From assembly GCF_018342065.1 (NCBI RefSeq), contig NZ_JAFDOE010000010.1, forward strand, positions 45,310-109,309: DNA of 64,000 nt, in the 5' to 3' direction. The notes under the pieces are model-generated. The model saw nothing but the letters and a program-made list of their open reading frames with translations, was not told where the DNA came from and ran no database searches. Position 1 is the first letter of the stretch. Each line of letters starts with the position of its first letter. This DNA is from Citrobacter sp. FP75 (GTDB lineage Bacteria > Pseudomonadota > Gammaproteobacteria > Enterobacterales > Enterobacteriaceae). Of the stretch, positions 17,747-25,907 are shown one piece after another. Made by a program: the position numbers and the translations under genes.

Positions 17747-18918
17747 ATCCTGTATTACTGGCCTCGGCCAGTGCGCTGGCTGAGGCTACGCCGGAAAAAG
17801 CGGCTATTTCGGCCCCAGCAGCGTCTGCGAGCGGTAGCACAACTACGTTACCGCAGGCTGGCTTTAACGCCGTGGTTGAACGCCTGGTCGGGGCAAAAGT
17901 TAACCAGCAGCAAGCGTCGATTGCTCAGCATCAACATGACGACGCCGACCCGGCTGCAATGCAGGCGTTGCTGGCTATGCTGCTGGCACAACCGGTCCAG
18001 ACGGCGGCTCCCGCGGCTTCACAACATCAGCCTGAGGGTGAAATGTTGAAAATGCTGGCGCAGGTGCAATCCGGTAATACGCAGTCACCGCTGCTGCGTC
18101 AGCTGGCGAGCGCAATGACCCAGCAGGGAAAAACTGCGGCTTCAGGGGAACAGCCCGCGCCGGATTTAGCCGCGCTGCCACCTAAATTGCAGGCGCTACT
18201 GACGTCATTAACTGAGGATTTGCCGCCGGCTACTGCGGAACAGCAGGCCAAACTGGCAACGTTATCTGCTCAGGATTTGCGCGCGATCGCGCCTGAATCG
18301 GCATCGCTCTCGACCTCGAAGCAAATTTCTGCCCAGGTGAAATCAGCGGAACACGCTGTTCCTCACCCGATGGTAGTGAAAAAAACGGGCGGTCTGGCGG
18401 TTAATCAGTCGGTTTCCACACCGAACTTGCTGAATACGGCCGTGCAGGGGAATCAACCGGGGAGCGCCCTTACTGACCGCAGCATCGTGTCGACGCAGGC
18501 ATCCACTCCGGTGGCGATGTCGACGGATGAACTGGGTGAAAAACTCACTGCATTATTGAAAGACCGAATTCAGTTTCAGTTGGGTCAGCAGCAGCAAATT
18601 TCTACCATTCGTCTTGATCCTCCGTCGCTTGGCAAACTGGAAATTGCCGTGCAACTGGATGCGGGAAAACTGATGGTTCATATCGGCGCCAATCAGAGTG
18701 ATGTCTGTCGGTCGTTGCAGCAATTTAGCGAGAACCTGCGCCAGCATTTGACGGCGCAGAACTTCATGGAAGTCAATGTTCAGGTCTCTTCTGAGGGACA
18801 GTCGCAACAGCAACAACAGCAGCAGTCGGGCCATCAACAGGACGAGGTCATGTCGGCGTTAACGCTTAATGATGAACCTCAATTTCAACAGAACGAATCC
18901 GTTCTGATCAAAGTGTAA
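17743..18918 (+). CDS. lafE: Hook-length control protein FliK
   Basis: 391 residues. The N-terminal two thirds is Ala/Gln/Pro-rich and low complexity, as expected for the ruler part. The C-terminal domain has the FliK hallmark QISTIRLDPPSLGKLEIAVQLDAGKLMVHI at about residues 285-315 and a polyglutamine run (residues about 350-360). FliK measures hook length and switches export specificity from hook to filament proteins. It overlaps lafD by 4 bp. Confidence 0.92.
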   Translation: MNPVLLASASALAEATPEKAAISAPAASASGSTTTLPQAGFNAVVERLVGAKVNQQQASIAQHQHDDADPAAMQALLAMLLAQPVQTAAPAASQHQPEGEMLKMLAQVQSGNTQSPLLRQLASAMTQQGKTAASGEQPAPDLAALPPKLQALLTSLTEDLPPATAEQQAKLATLSAQDLRAIAPESASLSTSKQISAQVKSAEHAVPHPMVVKKTGGLAVNQSVSTPNLLNTAVQGNQPGSALTDRSIVSTQASTPVAMSTDELGEKLTALLKDRIQFQLGQQQQISTIRLDPPSLGKLEIAVQLDAGKLMVHIGANQSDVCRSLQQFSENLRQHLTAQNFMEVNVQVSSEGQSQQQQQQQSGHQQDEVMSALTLNDEPQFQQNESVLIKV

Positions 18919-18925
18919 AAGAAAG

Positions 18926-19396
18926 ATGAAGAAAATCGTTATCGCATGTGTGATCAGTTCCGTTGTTGCTCTGGGTATTGCCGGGGGCGCAGGGTGGGGC
19001 ATTTATCATTCTATGGCTAAGAGAGGCACGGTTACGGCCGAAAAAACCACTGATGAAGCCGAAGAACATCAGGATGAGACCAGCAGTATTTTTGTCTCCC
19101 TGCCGGAAACGGTAGTGACGCTTCATGATAATGAAGGCGGGGATCGTTATATGGTTGTAGAGCTGGTGATGGTTGTTGATTCAGATAAAGATGCTGAAAA
19201 AATAAAGAAAGACGAACCGCTCTATCAAAGTATTACGGTCAACGAACTCTCAGATATGAAATATGAAGATGTTCGTGCGCTTAAAATCTCTGATATCAGA
19301 AAGAACATTTTTGATACGCTGAAAACTGAATTAGTGAAACGCAAAATGGCGACACCCTATAAGGATCTGTTGGTGAAAAAAGTCGTGTTTCAATAA
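18926..19396 (+). CDS. lafF: Flagellar basal-body protein FliL
   Basis: 156 residues with one N-terminal membrane anchor (IVIACVISSVVALGIAGGAGWGIY, residues about 4-27) and a periplasmic domain ending VKKVVFQ, typical of FliL. FliL surrounds or stabilises stator units and affects torque. Here it lies upstream of sigma-28 and the motor genes lafT and lafU, consistent with a stator-linked job. Confidence 0.9.
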   Translation: MKKIVIACVISSVVALGIAGGAGWGIYHSMAKRGTVTAEKTTDEAEEHQDETSSIFVSLPETVVTLHDNEGGDRYMVVELVMVVDSDKDAEKIKKDEPLYQSITVNELSDMKYEDVRALKISDIRKNIFDTLKTELVKRKMATPYKDLLVKKVVFQ

Positions 19397-19416
19397 GCGA
19401 TGCGCCAGGAAATAAC

Positions 19417-20133
19417 ATGATACAGGATGCTTACGAGTCAGATGACTTTAATGCGACACCCGTGCTAACACCACAACAGGAGAGCCATTACTTACAGGCT
19501 TATCTCCCGTTGGTGCGCAAAGTGGTGCGTCAACTTGCGCCACAATGTACCTGCGTTATGGACAGGCAGGACATGGAGCAAACGGCACTGATGGGATTGC
19601 TGAATGCGATTCGCCGCTATGGCTTGCCAGATGAAAGTTTTGCAGGTTATGCGGTACATCGCATACGCGGTGCCATACTGGATGAGCTGCGCAGTCTCGA
19701 CTGGCGGCCCCGCCAGTTACGACAGAAATACCATCAGATTAAAGACTTGATTCGTGAAGCGCGCACAAAACTCGGCCATGAACCCGGATGGGAGGAACTC
19801 TCTCAATTGGGGTTATCGTCTGAAGATTATCAGGAATACCAGCAGCTGGAAGGTGCCGAAACGCTGGCCAGCCTGGATGAAATGCTGAGTGGGGAAATGC
19901 CAATTGCCCCGCTGGAAGGGCGAGGTCTTGAGGAGCAATTTGTCACTCAGGAAATGCTACGACACGCCCTGAATCAACTCAGTGAAAAAGAGGGCCTCGT
20001 GCTCTCAATGTATTACCAGCACGATATGAATTTAAAAGAGATTGCGCTGGTGTTGGGGCTGACTGAAGCCCGAATTTGTCAAATGAATAAAAAAATCACG
20101 CAGAAGATTCGTGATTGTTTATATCCAGACTAA
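19417..20133 (+). CDS. lafS: Lateral flagellar sigma-28 factor
   Basis: 238 residues, as FliA. Region 2 (YLPLVRKVVRQLAPQCTCVMDRQDMEQTALMGLLNAIRRYG ... FAGYAVHRIRGAILDELRSLDW) and region 4 with a helix-turn-helix near the end (MNLKEIALVLGLTEARICQMNKKITQKIR) are clear. It should transcribe lafA and lfgMN from the GTCG-type promoters and be held by LfgM. Being in a sigma-54-driven operon, it defines the step from middle to late genes. Confidence 0.95.
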   Translation: MIQDAYESDDFNATPVLTPQQESHYLQAYLPLVRKVVRQLAPQCTCVMDRQDMEQTALMGLLNAIRRYGLPDESFAGYAVHRIRGAILDELRSLDWRPRQLRQKYHQIKDLIREARTKLGHEPGWEELSQLGLSSEDYQEYQQLEGAETLASLDEMLSGEMPIAPLEGRGLEEQFVTQEMLRHALNQLSEKEGLVLSMYYQHDMNLKEIALVLGLTEARICQMNKKITQKIRDCLYPD

Positions 20134-20162
20134 CAATTCCGAATCGAAATGCGGAGGATGTA

Positions 20163-21026
20163 ATGCAAAAGATTTTTGGTTTACTGGTGGTTGTCGGCTG
20201 CGTATTTGGTGGCTATTTTGAGGCGGGTGGGCAATTAATTGCGATTTGGCAACCGGCGGAGATTATCATTATTATCGGTGCAGGCTTGGGGGCCATGATT
20301 ATTGGTAACCCGATGCATGTGTTGAAAGAGATCGTCCGCCAAATTAAAGGCGTGATCAGTAAAAAGAAAATGGGGCCGGAATTTCAGCGCCAGCTACTGA
20401 TGTGCCTGTATGAACTGCTGGAAATGGTGCAAAACGGTGGTCTGCGCATGCTGGATCAGCATATCGAACAGCCGGAAGAGAGTACCATCTTCCAGAAATA
20501 CCCGCTGGTGCTGACGCAGAAACGTCTGGTGACGTTTATCGCGGATAACTTCCGTCTGATGGCGATGGGGAAAATTGATGCCCACGAGCTGGAAGGTATT
20601 CTCGATCAGGAACTGGATACGGCTGAAGAGTCGCTATTAACCCCTTCACGTTCGTTACAACGTACCGCAGAGGCGATGCCTGGATTTGGCATTTGCGCGG
20701 CAGTGCTTGGAATTATCATTACCATGCAGTCTATCGATGGCTCAATTGCGCTTATCGGTTTAAAAGTGGCCGCCGCGCTGGTGGGAACTTTCTTAGGGGT
20801 GTTCATCTGTTATTGCCTGATGGACCCGCTGGCGAATGCCATGGAACAGCAGGCCCGGGCTGAGCACTCTCTGCTGGAGTGCGTGCGTACCGTGCTGGTT
20901 GCACAAGCGGGTGGTAAGCCGACTCTGCTGGCGGTTGATGCGGGTCGTAAACTTCTTCATCTGGCTTCTAAACCCACTTTCGCCAATCTTGATGCGTGGG
21001 TTAATGCGATGCTGGAGCAAGAATAA
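20163..21026 (+). CDS. lafT: Lateral flagellar motor protein MotA
   Basis: 287 residues with four predicted membrane segments, two near the N-terminus (residues about 5-45) and two in the second half (about 170-220, including VAAALVGTFLGVFICYCLMDPL), separated by a cytoplasmic domain. This is the MotA layout. With LafU it forms the ion-conducting stator. The ATG at 20163 has GGAGG 5 nt upstream; an earlier in-frame start at 20115 overlaps lafS and is not supported. Confidence 0.94.
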   Translation: MQKIFGLLVVVGCVFGGYFEAGGQLIAIWQPAEIIIIIGAGLGAMIIGNPMHVLKEIVRQIKGVISKKKMGPEFQRQLLMCLYELLEMVQNGGLRMLDQHIEQPEESTIFQKYPLVLTQKRLVTFIADNFRLMAMGKIDAHELEGILDQELDTAEESLLTPSRSLQRTAEAMPGFGICAAVLGIIITMQSIDGSIALIGLKVAAALVGTFLGVFICYCLMDPLANAMEQQARAEHSLLECVRTVLVAQAGGKPTLLAVDAGRKLLHLASKPTFANLDAWVNAMLEQE

Positions 21027-21028
21027 GC

Positions 21029-22027
21029 ATGAGGAAGGGGCCAAATCGTCGCGATCGCGGCGCAAAGACCACCATTATCCGGCGGCAAATTAAAAAGAAT
21101 CATGCAGGTCATCATGGCGGTGCATGGAAGGTTGCATTTGCCGACTTTACGCTGGCGATGATGGCGTTATTTATGACGCTGTGGATTGTTAACAGCGTCA
21201 GTAAGGCCGACCGCGAAAATATCGTGGCGGCGCTGCATGGTCAGTCGATCTTTAACGGTGGCGGTATGGCGCCGTTAAACAAGCTGGGCAAGCAGCCGAT
21301 AGCGCCGGGAGCCCAGCAGAAAAACGTCACACGCAATAAGCAGGATAAAGCGACACGCCCGCAAGAGACTGCACAGATCACAGAAGAAAACGCCAAAAAG
21401 GCGATGGATGTGAATGAAAAAAACGCGTTGCTGAAGAAAAAATCGGCGCGTGAACTGGGAGAACTGGCTACCAATATTGACGTCATTGCCCGTAATGCGC
21501 ATATGGAAACCAACCTGGAAATGGAGATCGTTCCCCAGGGGCTGCGCGTACTGATTAAAGATGACCAGAACCGGAGTATGTTTGAACGCGGCAGCGCTAA
21601 AATTATGCCGTTCTTTAAATCGCTGCTGGTTGAGCTGGCACCGGTGTTTGACTCGCTGGACAACAGGCTCATCATCACCGGACACACGGATGCGATGAGC
21701 TACAAGAGTAACATCTACAACAACTGGAACCTCTCCGGCGATCGCGCACTGTCGGCTCGTCGCGTTCTGGAAGATGCCGGCATGCCGCAGGATAAAGTCA
21801 TGCAGGTTAGCGCCATGGCGGACCAAATGCTGCTGGATGCGAAAAATCCTGAAAGCGCAGGTAACCGTCGTATTGAGATCATGGTATTGACGCAAAGTGC
21901 ATCCGATACGCTGTATCAATATTTTGGTCAGCACGGAGAGAAGGTGGTGCAACCGCTGGTGGACAAGTTGGATAAGCAAAAGCAGGTAACCTCTTTACGT
22001 CAACAACCCAATTCTGTACCGCAATAA
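21029..22027 (+). CDS. lafU: Lateral flagellar motor protein MotB
   Basis: 332 residues. After a basic N-terminus comes a single membrane helix with the stator aspartate in KVAFADFTLAMMALFMTLW (Asp at about residue 39). The C-terminal OmpA-like peptidoglycan-binding domain contains IITGHTDAMSYK ... NNWNLSGDRALSARRVLEDAGMP. It anchors the stator to the wall. Unlike the truncated lafU/mbhA remnant of E. coli K-12 near dinB, this gene is full length. Confidence 0.95.
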   Translation: MRKGPNRRDRGAKTTIIRRQIKKNHAGHHGGAWKVAFADFTLAMMALFMTLWIVNSVSKADRENIVAALHGQSIFNGGGMAPLNKLGKQPIAPGAQQKNVTRNKQDKATRPQETAQITEENAKKAMDVNEKNALLKKKSARELGELATNIDVIARNAHMETNLEMEIVPQGLRVLIKDDQNRSMFERGSAKIMPFFKSLLVELAPVFDSLDNRLIITGHTDAMSYKSNIYNNWNLSGDRALSARRVLEDAGMPQDKVMQVSAMADQMLLDAKNPESAGNRRIEIMVLTQSASDTLYQYFGQHGEKVVQPLVDKLDKQKQVTSLRQQPNSVPQ

Positions 22028-22040
22028 TTCCGTTCCCCGT

Positions 22041-22059
22041 CCCCCACGCAACGTGGGGG
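22041..22059 (+). terminator. Hairpin after lafU
   Basis: CCCCCACG and CGTGGGGG form an 8-bp GC-rich stem with a 3-nt loop 14 bp after the lafU stop. No clear U-tract follows, so efficiency is uncertain; it may mark the end of the lafB-U transcript. Confidence 0.6.
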
Positions 22060-22083
22060 CATATTATCCCTCAGGAAGGCAAT

Positions 22084-22731
22084 ATGATAGATGTAACCCA
22101 TATCATTCCATTGGATATTCATGACGATAGCATTACGGATGTAGCCTGCCAGGGGGCGCATTTCGATGATGTTTCAGGTATCTGGTACACCGAACCTCAT
22201 GAGCTAAATGGGGCGCTCAGTGATTATGTTTACCACACCGACAGTTTTAATATTGTCGCCCCTTACTATCTGGTTATTACCTCGAAGATGCAGTGCTGGA
22301 GCTGCCACCAGATTACCCGTATTCATGGGGTAATGTTTACCCGATTTATTAAGAGAAATCAGGATGGTGAAGGCTGGAAATCGGTCAGGCGTAATACCTT
22401 TCTGTTCCATATTAATTCTCTGCCTGAAGAGATAAAAAAGAACATCAAAGCCAGTAATTACTATCTGGATAAGAGTAAAACAACCGGGCTTCGCTACTGG
22501 ATGAATCACTGTGAAGTTTGTGGGGAACGCTTAGGTGACTACGAACTTTTCTGCGTTGAAGATGACGCCTTCCGCCTGATGACAATTGAAAAACTGCTGC
22601 GGTCAAATGTACGAAAAGTGAATAAACTGTTTGTCAGTACAGCAGGCAATCCCGCAGACCATGCGCCAAAGGACATTGTGCGTTACTTGTGTGATGCCCA
22701 CTTTGTTATGAATGGGCCAGCGCCCGCGTAA
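22084..22731 (+). CDS. Unidentified protein with two CxxC pairs
   Basis: 215 residues, not recognised. Two Cys pairs, CWSC at about residue 72 and CEVC at about residue 143, could bind one metal as a split zinc ribbon. There is no signal peptide or membrane segment, so it is probably cytoplasmic. AGGA sits 7 nt before the ATG. It lies between the end of the flagellar locus and dinB on the same strand, and the hairpin before it suggests separate transcription. A link to flagella or to DNA repair is not shown. Confidence 0.7.
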   Translation: MIDVTHIIPLDIHDDSITDVACQGAHFDDVSGIWYTEPHELNGALSDYVYHTDSFNIVAPYYLVITSKMQCWSCHQITRIHGVMFTRFIKRNQDGEGWKSVRRNTFLFHINSLPEEIKKNIKASNYYLDKSKTTGLRYWMNHCEVCGERLGDYELFCVEDDAFRLMTIEKLLRSNVRKVNKLFVSTAGNPADHAPKDIVRYLCDAHFVMNGPAPA

Positions 22732-22761
22732 GGCACATTCATACTTCTCACTGTATAAAAA

Positions 22762-22781
22762 TACTGTATACTTAAACAGTA
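22762..22781 (+). promoter_or_regulatory. LexA (SOS) box of dinB
   Basis: TACTGTATACTTAAACAGTA matches the LexA consensus TACTGTATATATATACAGTA closely, with intact CTGT and ACAG ends, 17 bp before the dinB ATG. dinB should therefore be damage-inducible. Confidence 0.93.
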
Positions 22782-22798
22782 TTTTGGTGAGGTGAGCT

Positions 22799-23854
22799 AT
22801 GCGTAAAATCATACATGTCGATATGGACTGCTTTTTCGCGGCGGTGGAAATGCGCGATAACCCCGCCCTGCGTGACATTCCCATTGCTATCGGTGGCAGC
22901 CGCGAGCGCAGGGGAGTCATTAGCACCGCCAATTACCCGGCGCGAAAATTTGGTGTACGCAGCGCGATGCCTACGGGGATGGCACTTAAGCTGTGCCCAC
23001 ATCTCACCTTACTACCCGGTCGCTACGAGGCTTATAAAGAAGCCTCGCGTCAGATTCAGGCGATTTTCTCTCGCTACACTTCGCTTATTGAACCCCTTTC
23101 GCTGGATGAAGCCTACCTGGATGTTACCGACAGCACCCATTGCCACGGCTCTGCCACGCTGATTGCCCAGGAGATCCGCCAGACGATTTTTAACGAGCTA
23201 CAGCTTACCGCGTCTGCGGGAATTGCGCCGGTCAAGTTTCTGGCAAAGATCGCCTCCGATCTCAATAAACCCAACGGACAATATGTGATTACGCCCGATG
23301 ATGTGCCGGAATTTATCAGAACGTTACCGTTGGCGAAAATTCCCGGCGTCGGCAAAGTTTCCGCCGCCAGGCTGGAATCCATGGGATTACGCACCTGTGA
23401 AGATGTGCAAAAATGCGACCTGGCGATCTTGCTTAAGCGCTTTGGTAAATTTGGTCGGGTACTGTGGGAGCGCAGCCAGGGTATTGACGAACGGGATGTG
23501 AACAACGACAGGCTGCGCAAATCCGTCGGCGTTGAACGTACGCTGGCCGAGGATATTCATGAGTGGTCAGAGTGTGAGGCGATTATTGAGCGGCTCTATC
23601 CCGAACTGGAACGGCGTCTGGCAAAGGTAAAGCCGGATCTGCTGATCGCCCGCCAGGGTATCAAATTAAAGTTTAATGATTTTCAGCAGACTACGCAGGA
23701 ACACGTCTGGCCGCGCTTAAGTAAAGACGATTTAATTGCAACGGCGCGCAAAACCTGGGATGAGCGTCGGGGTGGGCGTGGGGTCAGACTGGTAGGGTTA
23801 CACGTTACGCTGCTGGATCCACAGCTTGAACGACAATTGCTGTTAGGGCTGTGA
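22799..23854 (+). CDS. dinB: DNA polymerase IV
   Basis: 351 residues, as E. coli DinB. The Y-family catalytic motifs are present: [12 protein letters not shown] at residues 5-16 and [10 protein letters not shown] at about 101-110, supplying the metal-binding carboxylates. [15 protein letters not shown] is the helix-hairpin-helix part. It performs translesion and mutagenic synthesis; the C-terminal QLLLGL is the beta-clamp-binding end. An SOS box lies just upstream. The E. coli co-operonic yafNOP genes do not follow; rtcB2 comes next after a 244-bp gap. Confidence 0.97.
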   Translation: MRKIIHVDMDCFFAAVEMRDNPALRDIPIAIGGSRERRGVISTANYPARKFGVRSAMPTGMALKLCPHLTLLPGRYEAYKEASRQIQAIFSRYTSLIEPLSLDEAYLDVTDSTHCHGSATLIAQEIRQTIFNELQLTASAGIAPVKFLAKIASDLNKPNGQYVITPDDVPEFIRTLPLAKIPGVGKVSAARLESMGLRTCEDVQKCDLAILLKRFGKFGRVLWERSQGIDERDVNNDRLRKSVGVERTLAEDIHEWSECEAIIERLYPELERRLAKVKPDLLIARQGIKLKFNDFQQTTQEHVWPRLSKDDLIATARKTWDERRGGRGVRLVGLHVTLLDPQLERQLLLGL

Positions 23855-23990
23855 AGCAGTAAATTGCCAGGGAGTCGTTTTTATATAGAGTATGAAACCA
23901 GACAGTAAATCTGTCTTGCAATGTGAATTGCGTCTGATTAATATACGCGCACTTTATATCCAGCCAATTTAACTGCAAAGGGGGTTAATC

Positions 23991-24038
23991 ATGATGACAA
24001 ATTCTAAAAACTCAATTTGCAGACATTCCCAGGAATAA
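23991..24038 (+). CDS. Possible leader ORF of rtcB2-prfH (15 aa)
   Basis: A 15-codon ORF (begins MMTNSKNS) has a strong ribosome-binding site, AAGGGGG, 7 nt before ATG, in the otherwise empty 244-bp gap after dinB. CCAGG at its 3' end (24029-24033) and CCAGG in the rtcB2 ribosome-binding site (24086-24090) could each pair with CCTGG at 24052-24056. This suggests translational attenuation, but the pairing is only 5 bp. Confidence 0.35.
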   Translation: MMTNSKNSICRHSQE

Positions 24039-24098
24039 CCTTTCTTTTTGCCCTGGTAACGTCTGCCATATCCTAATTTAATTTTCCAGGAATGGTAT

Positions 24099-25235
24099 AT
24101 GGGCATTTATCATAATGTCTCTGATGCGATCGCTTATATTGCATCAGACGATCTGTGGATCGAAGGTTCTGCGATCCAACAATTACACACAACGGCAAAC
24201 TTACCCGGCATGCGTCGCGTAGTGGGGATGCCAGATTTACACCCCGGTCGCGGCTACCCGATTGGTGCTGCATTCTTTTCACTCGGCCGTTTTTATCCGG
24301 CGCTGGTCGGCAACGATATTGGCTGTGGTATGGCGCTGTGGCAAACGGACATCCTCACCCGCAAATACAACGCAGATAAATTTGAGAAGCGACTGGCAGA
24401 ACTGGATGACAGTGCGGAAGAAGCATGGCTTGAAGAGCATCTGCCAGAGGGCCTGATACAACACCCCTGGCGCAGCGCATTGGGGTCGATTGGCGGTGGT
24501 AATCATTTTGCCGAACTGCAGCAAGTGGATCAGGTCTTCAATACTGAACGCATCAATTTCGCCGGGCTTGATACGCAACATCTGTTGCTGCTGGCACACA
24601 GCGGTTCACGTGGTCTGGGACAATCAATTCTTCAGCATCATATTGCCTCTTTTTCGCATAACGGGCTGGAGGAAGGGAGTGACGACGCGATGCGCTACCT
24701 GACAGAACATAATGATGCGCTGGCGTTTGCTCGCGTAAATCGTCAGTTGATTGCCAGCCGCATTCTGCAACAGGTTAGGGCAACGGGGCATTCCGTGCTG
24801 GATGTGGCGCATAACTTTGTTGAGTCGTGCTGCATCGGCGGTCAGCAGGGTTGGCTGCATCGTAAAGGCGCAACGCCGGACACATGTGGACTGGTGATTA
24901 TCCCGGGATCGCGTGGTGATTATAGCTGGCTGGTTCAGCCGGTGCCGAGCGAAGCCTCGTTATGCTCACTGGCGCACGGTGCGGGACGCAAATGGATGCG
25001 TACCGAATGCAAAGGGCGCCTGTCCGGTAAATTCAGCCCACAGCAACTCTCCCGTACTGAACTGGGAAGTCGGGTAATTTGCCGTGACAAACAGCTGATC
25101 TACGAAGAAGCGCCGCAGGCGTATAAATCGGCAGAAAGCGTGATTAACTGTCTGGTACAAGCTGGATTAGTGGAACCGGTAGCGCGTTTGCGCCCGGTGT
25201 TGACGCTGAAAACCCGCGGAGGAAAAAGCGCATGA
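24099..25235 (+). CDS. rtcB2: RNA ligase RtcB2
   Basis: 378 residues of the RtcB family. [11 protein letters not shown] (about 67-77) carries metal-binding Cys and Asp, [12 protein letters not shown] and [11 protein letters not shown] follow, and [12 protein letters not shown] near residue 290 contains the histidine that carries GMP. RtcB joins 2',3'-cyclic phosphate or 3'-phosphate ends to 5'-OH RNA ends. This shorter paralogue is paired with PrfH; E. coli K-12 keeps only a fragment (ykfJ), whereas the intact pair in E. coli ATCC 25922 is reported to repair ribosomes cut by colicin E3. It overlaps prfH by 4 bp. Confidence 0.93.
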   Translation: MGIYHNVSDAIAYIASDDLWIEGSAIQQLHTTANLPGMRRVVGMPDLHPGRGYPIGAAFFSLGRFYPALVGNDIGCGMALWQTDILTRKYNADKFEKRLAELDDSAEEAWLEEHLPEGLIQHPWRSALGSIGGGNHFAELQQVDQVFNTERINFAGLDTQHLLLLAHSGSRGLGQSILQHHIASFSHNGLEEGSDDAMRYLTEHNDALAFARVNRQLIASRILQQVRATGHSVLDVAHNFVESCCIGGQQGWLHRKGATPDTCGLVIIPGSRGDYSWLVQPVPSEASLCSLAHGAGRKWMRTECKGRLSGKFSPQQLSRTELGSRVICRDKQLIYEEAPQAYKSAESVINCLVQAGLVEPVARLRPVLTLKTRGGKSA

Positions 25236-25846
25236 TGTTATTGCAACTCTCTTCCGCTCAGGGGCCAGATGAGTGTTGTCTGGCGGTAAAAAAAGCGCTG
25301 GAGCGGCTGATAAAAGAAGCGGCTCAGCAGGATGTAGCCCTTACACTGCTGGAAACGGAGCAGGGCAGGCATCCCGATACGTTACGTTCAGCGCTTGTGT
25401 CGCTGGACGGCAACAATGCGCTGACATTAAGTGAACGCTGGTGCGGTACGCTGCTGTGGATTTGTCCCAGTCCGTATCGTCCAAATTACGGGCGTAAAAA
25501 CTGGTATGTCGGCGTCGGGCGCTTTGCCGCTGATGAGCAGGCGCAATCAGATGAAATCCGCTTCGAAACGTTGCGTTCTTCTGGTCCCGGCGGGCAACAC
25601 GTTAATAAAACCGACTCGGCGGTGCGGGCCACGCATCTGGCGAGCGGGATCAGCGTGAAGGTTCAGTCGGAACGTAGCCAGCATGCTAACAAGCGGTTAG
25701 CGCGACTGTTAATTGCCTGGCGACTTGAACAGCAACGGCAGGATGATAGCGCTGCGCTGAAGTCTGAGCGGCGTATGTTCCATCATCAGATTGAGCGCGG
25801 AAATCCGCGGCGGACGTTTAAAGGATTGGCGTTTACAGAACGGTAA
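25232..25846 (+). CDS. prfH: Peptide chain release factor homologue PrfH
   Basis: 204 residues: a release factor catalytic domain without the codon-recognition domain. The GGQ motif is at residues 120-122 in [17 protein letters not shown], and a basic C-terminal helix ([19 protein letters not shown]) follows. PrfH is thought to act on damaged ribosomes, releasing the peptide so that RtcB2 can reseal 16S rRNA in the decoding region. The ATGA overlap with rtcB2 means coupled translation. Confidence 0.95.
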   Translation: MMLLQLSSAQGPDECCLAVKKALERLIKEAAQQDVALTLLETEQGRHPDTLRSALVSLDGNNALTLSERWCGTLLWICPSPYRPNYGRKNWYVGVGRFAADEQAQSDEIRFETLRSSGPGGQHVNKTDSAVRATHLASGISVKVQSERSQHANKRLARLLIAWRLEQQRQDDSAALKSERRMFHHQIERGNPRRTFKGLAFTER

Positions 25847-25861
25847 CGGGGAATGAAATAA

Positions 25862-25891
25862 CCGGATGGCGCCGTTCACAGCGCCATCCGG
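25862..25891. repeat. REP-type hairpin between prfH and pepD
   Basis: CCGGATGGCGC and GCGCCATCCGG form a perfect 11-bp stem with an 8-nt loop between convergent genes. It probably serves as mRNA 3'-end structure or a weak terminator for both. Confidence 0.85.
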
Positions 25892-25907
25892 CATTGAGTG
25901 TGGAGAC

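Noticed and set aside
18811..18842. CAG/CAA repeat in lafE as a phase-variable tract
   Set aside because: The repeat is short, mixed CAG and CAA, and encodes polyglutamine in frame, so slippage would rarely be out of frame.
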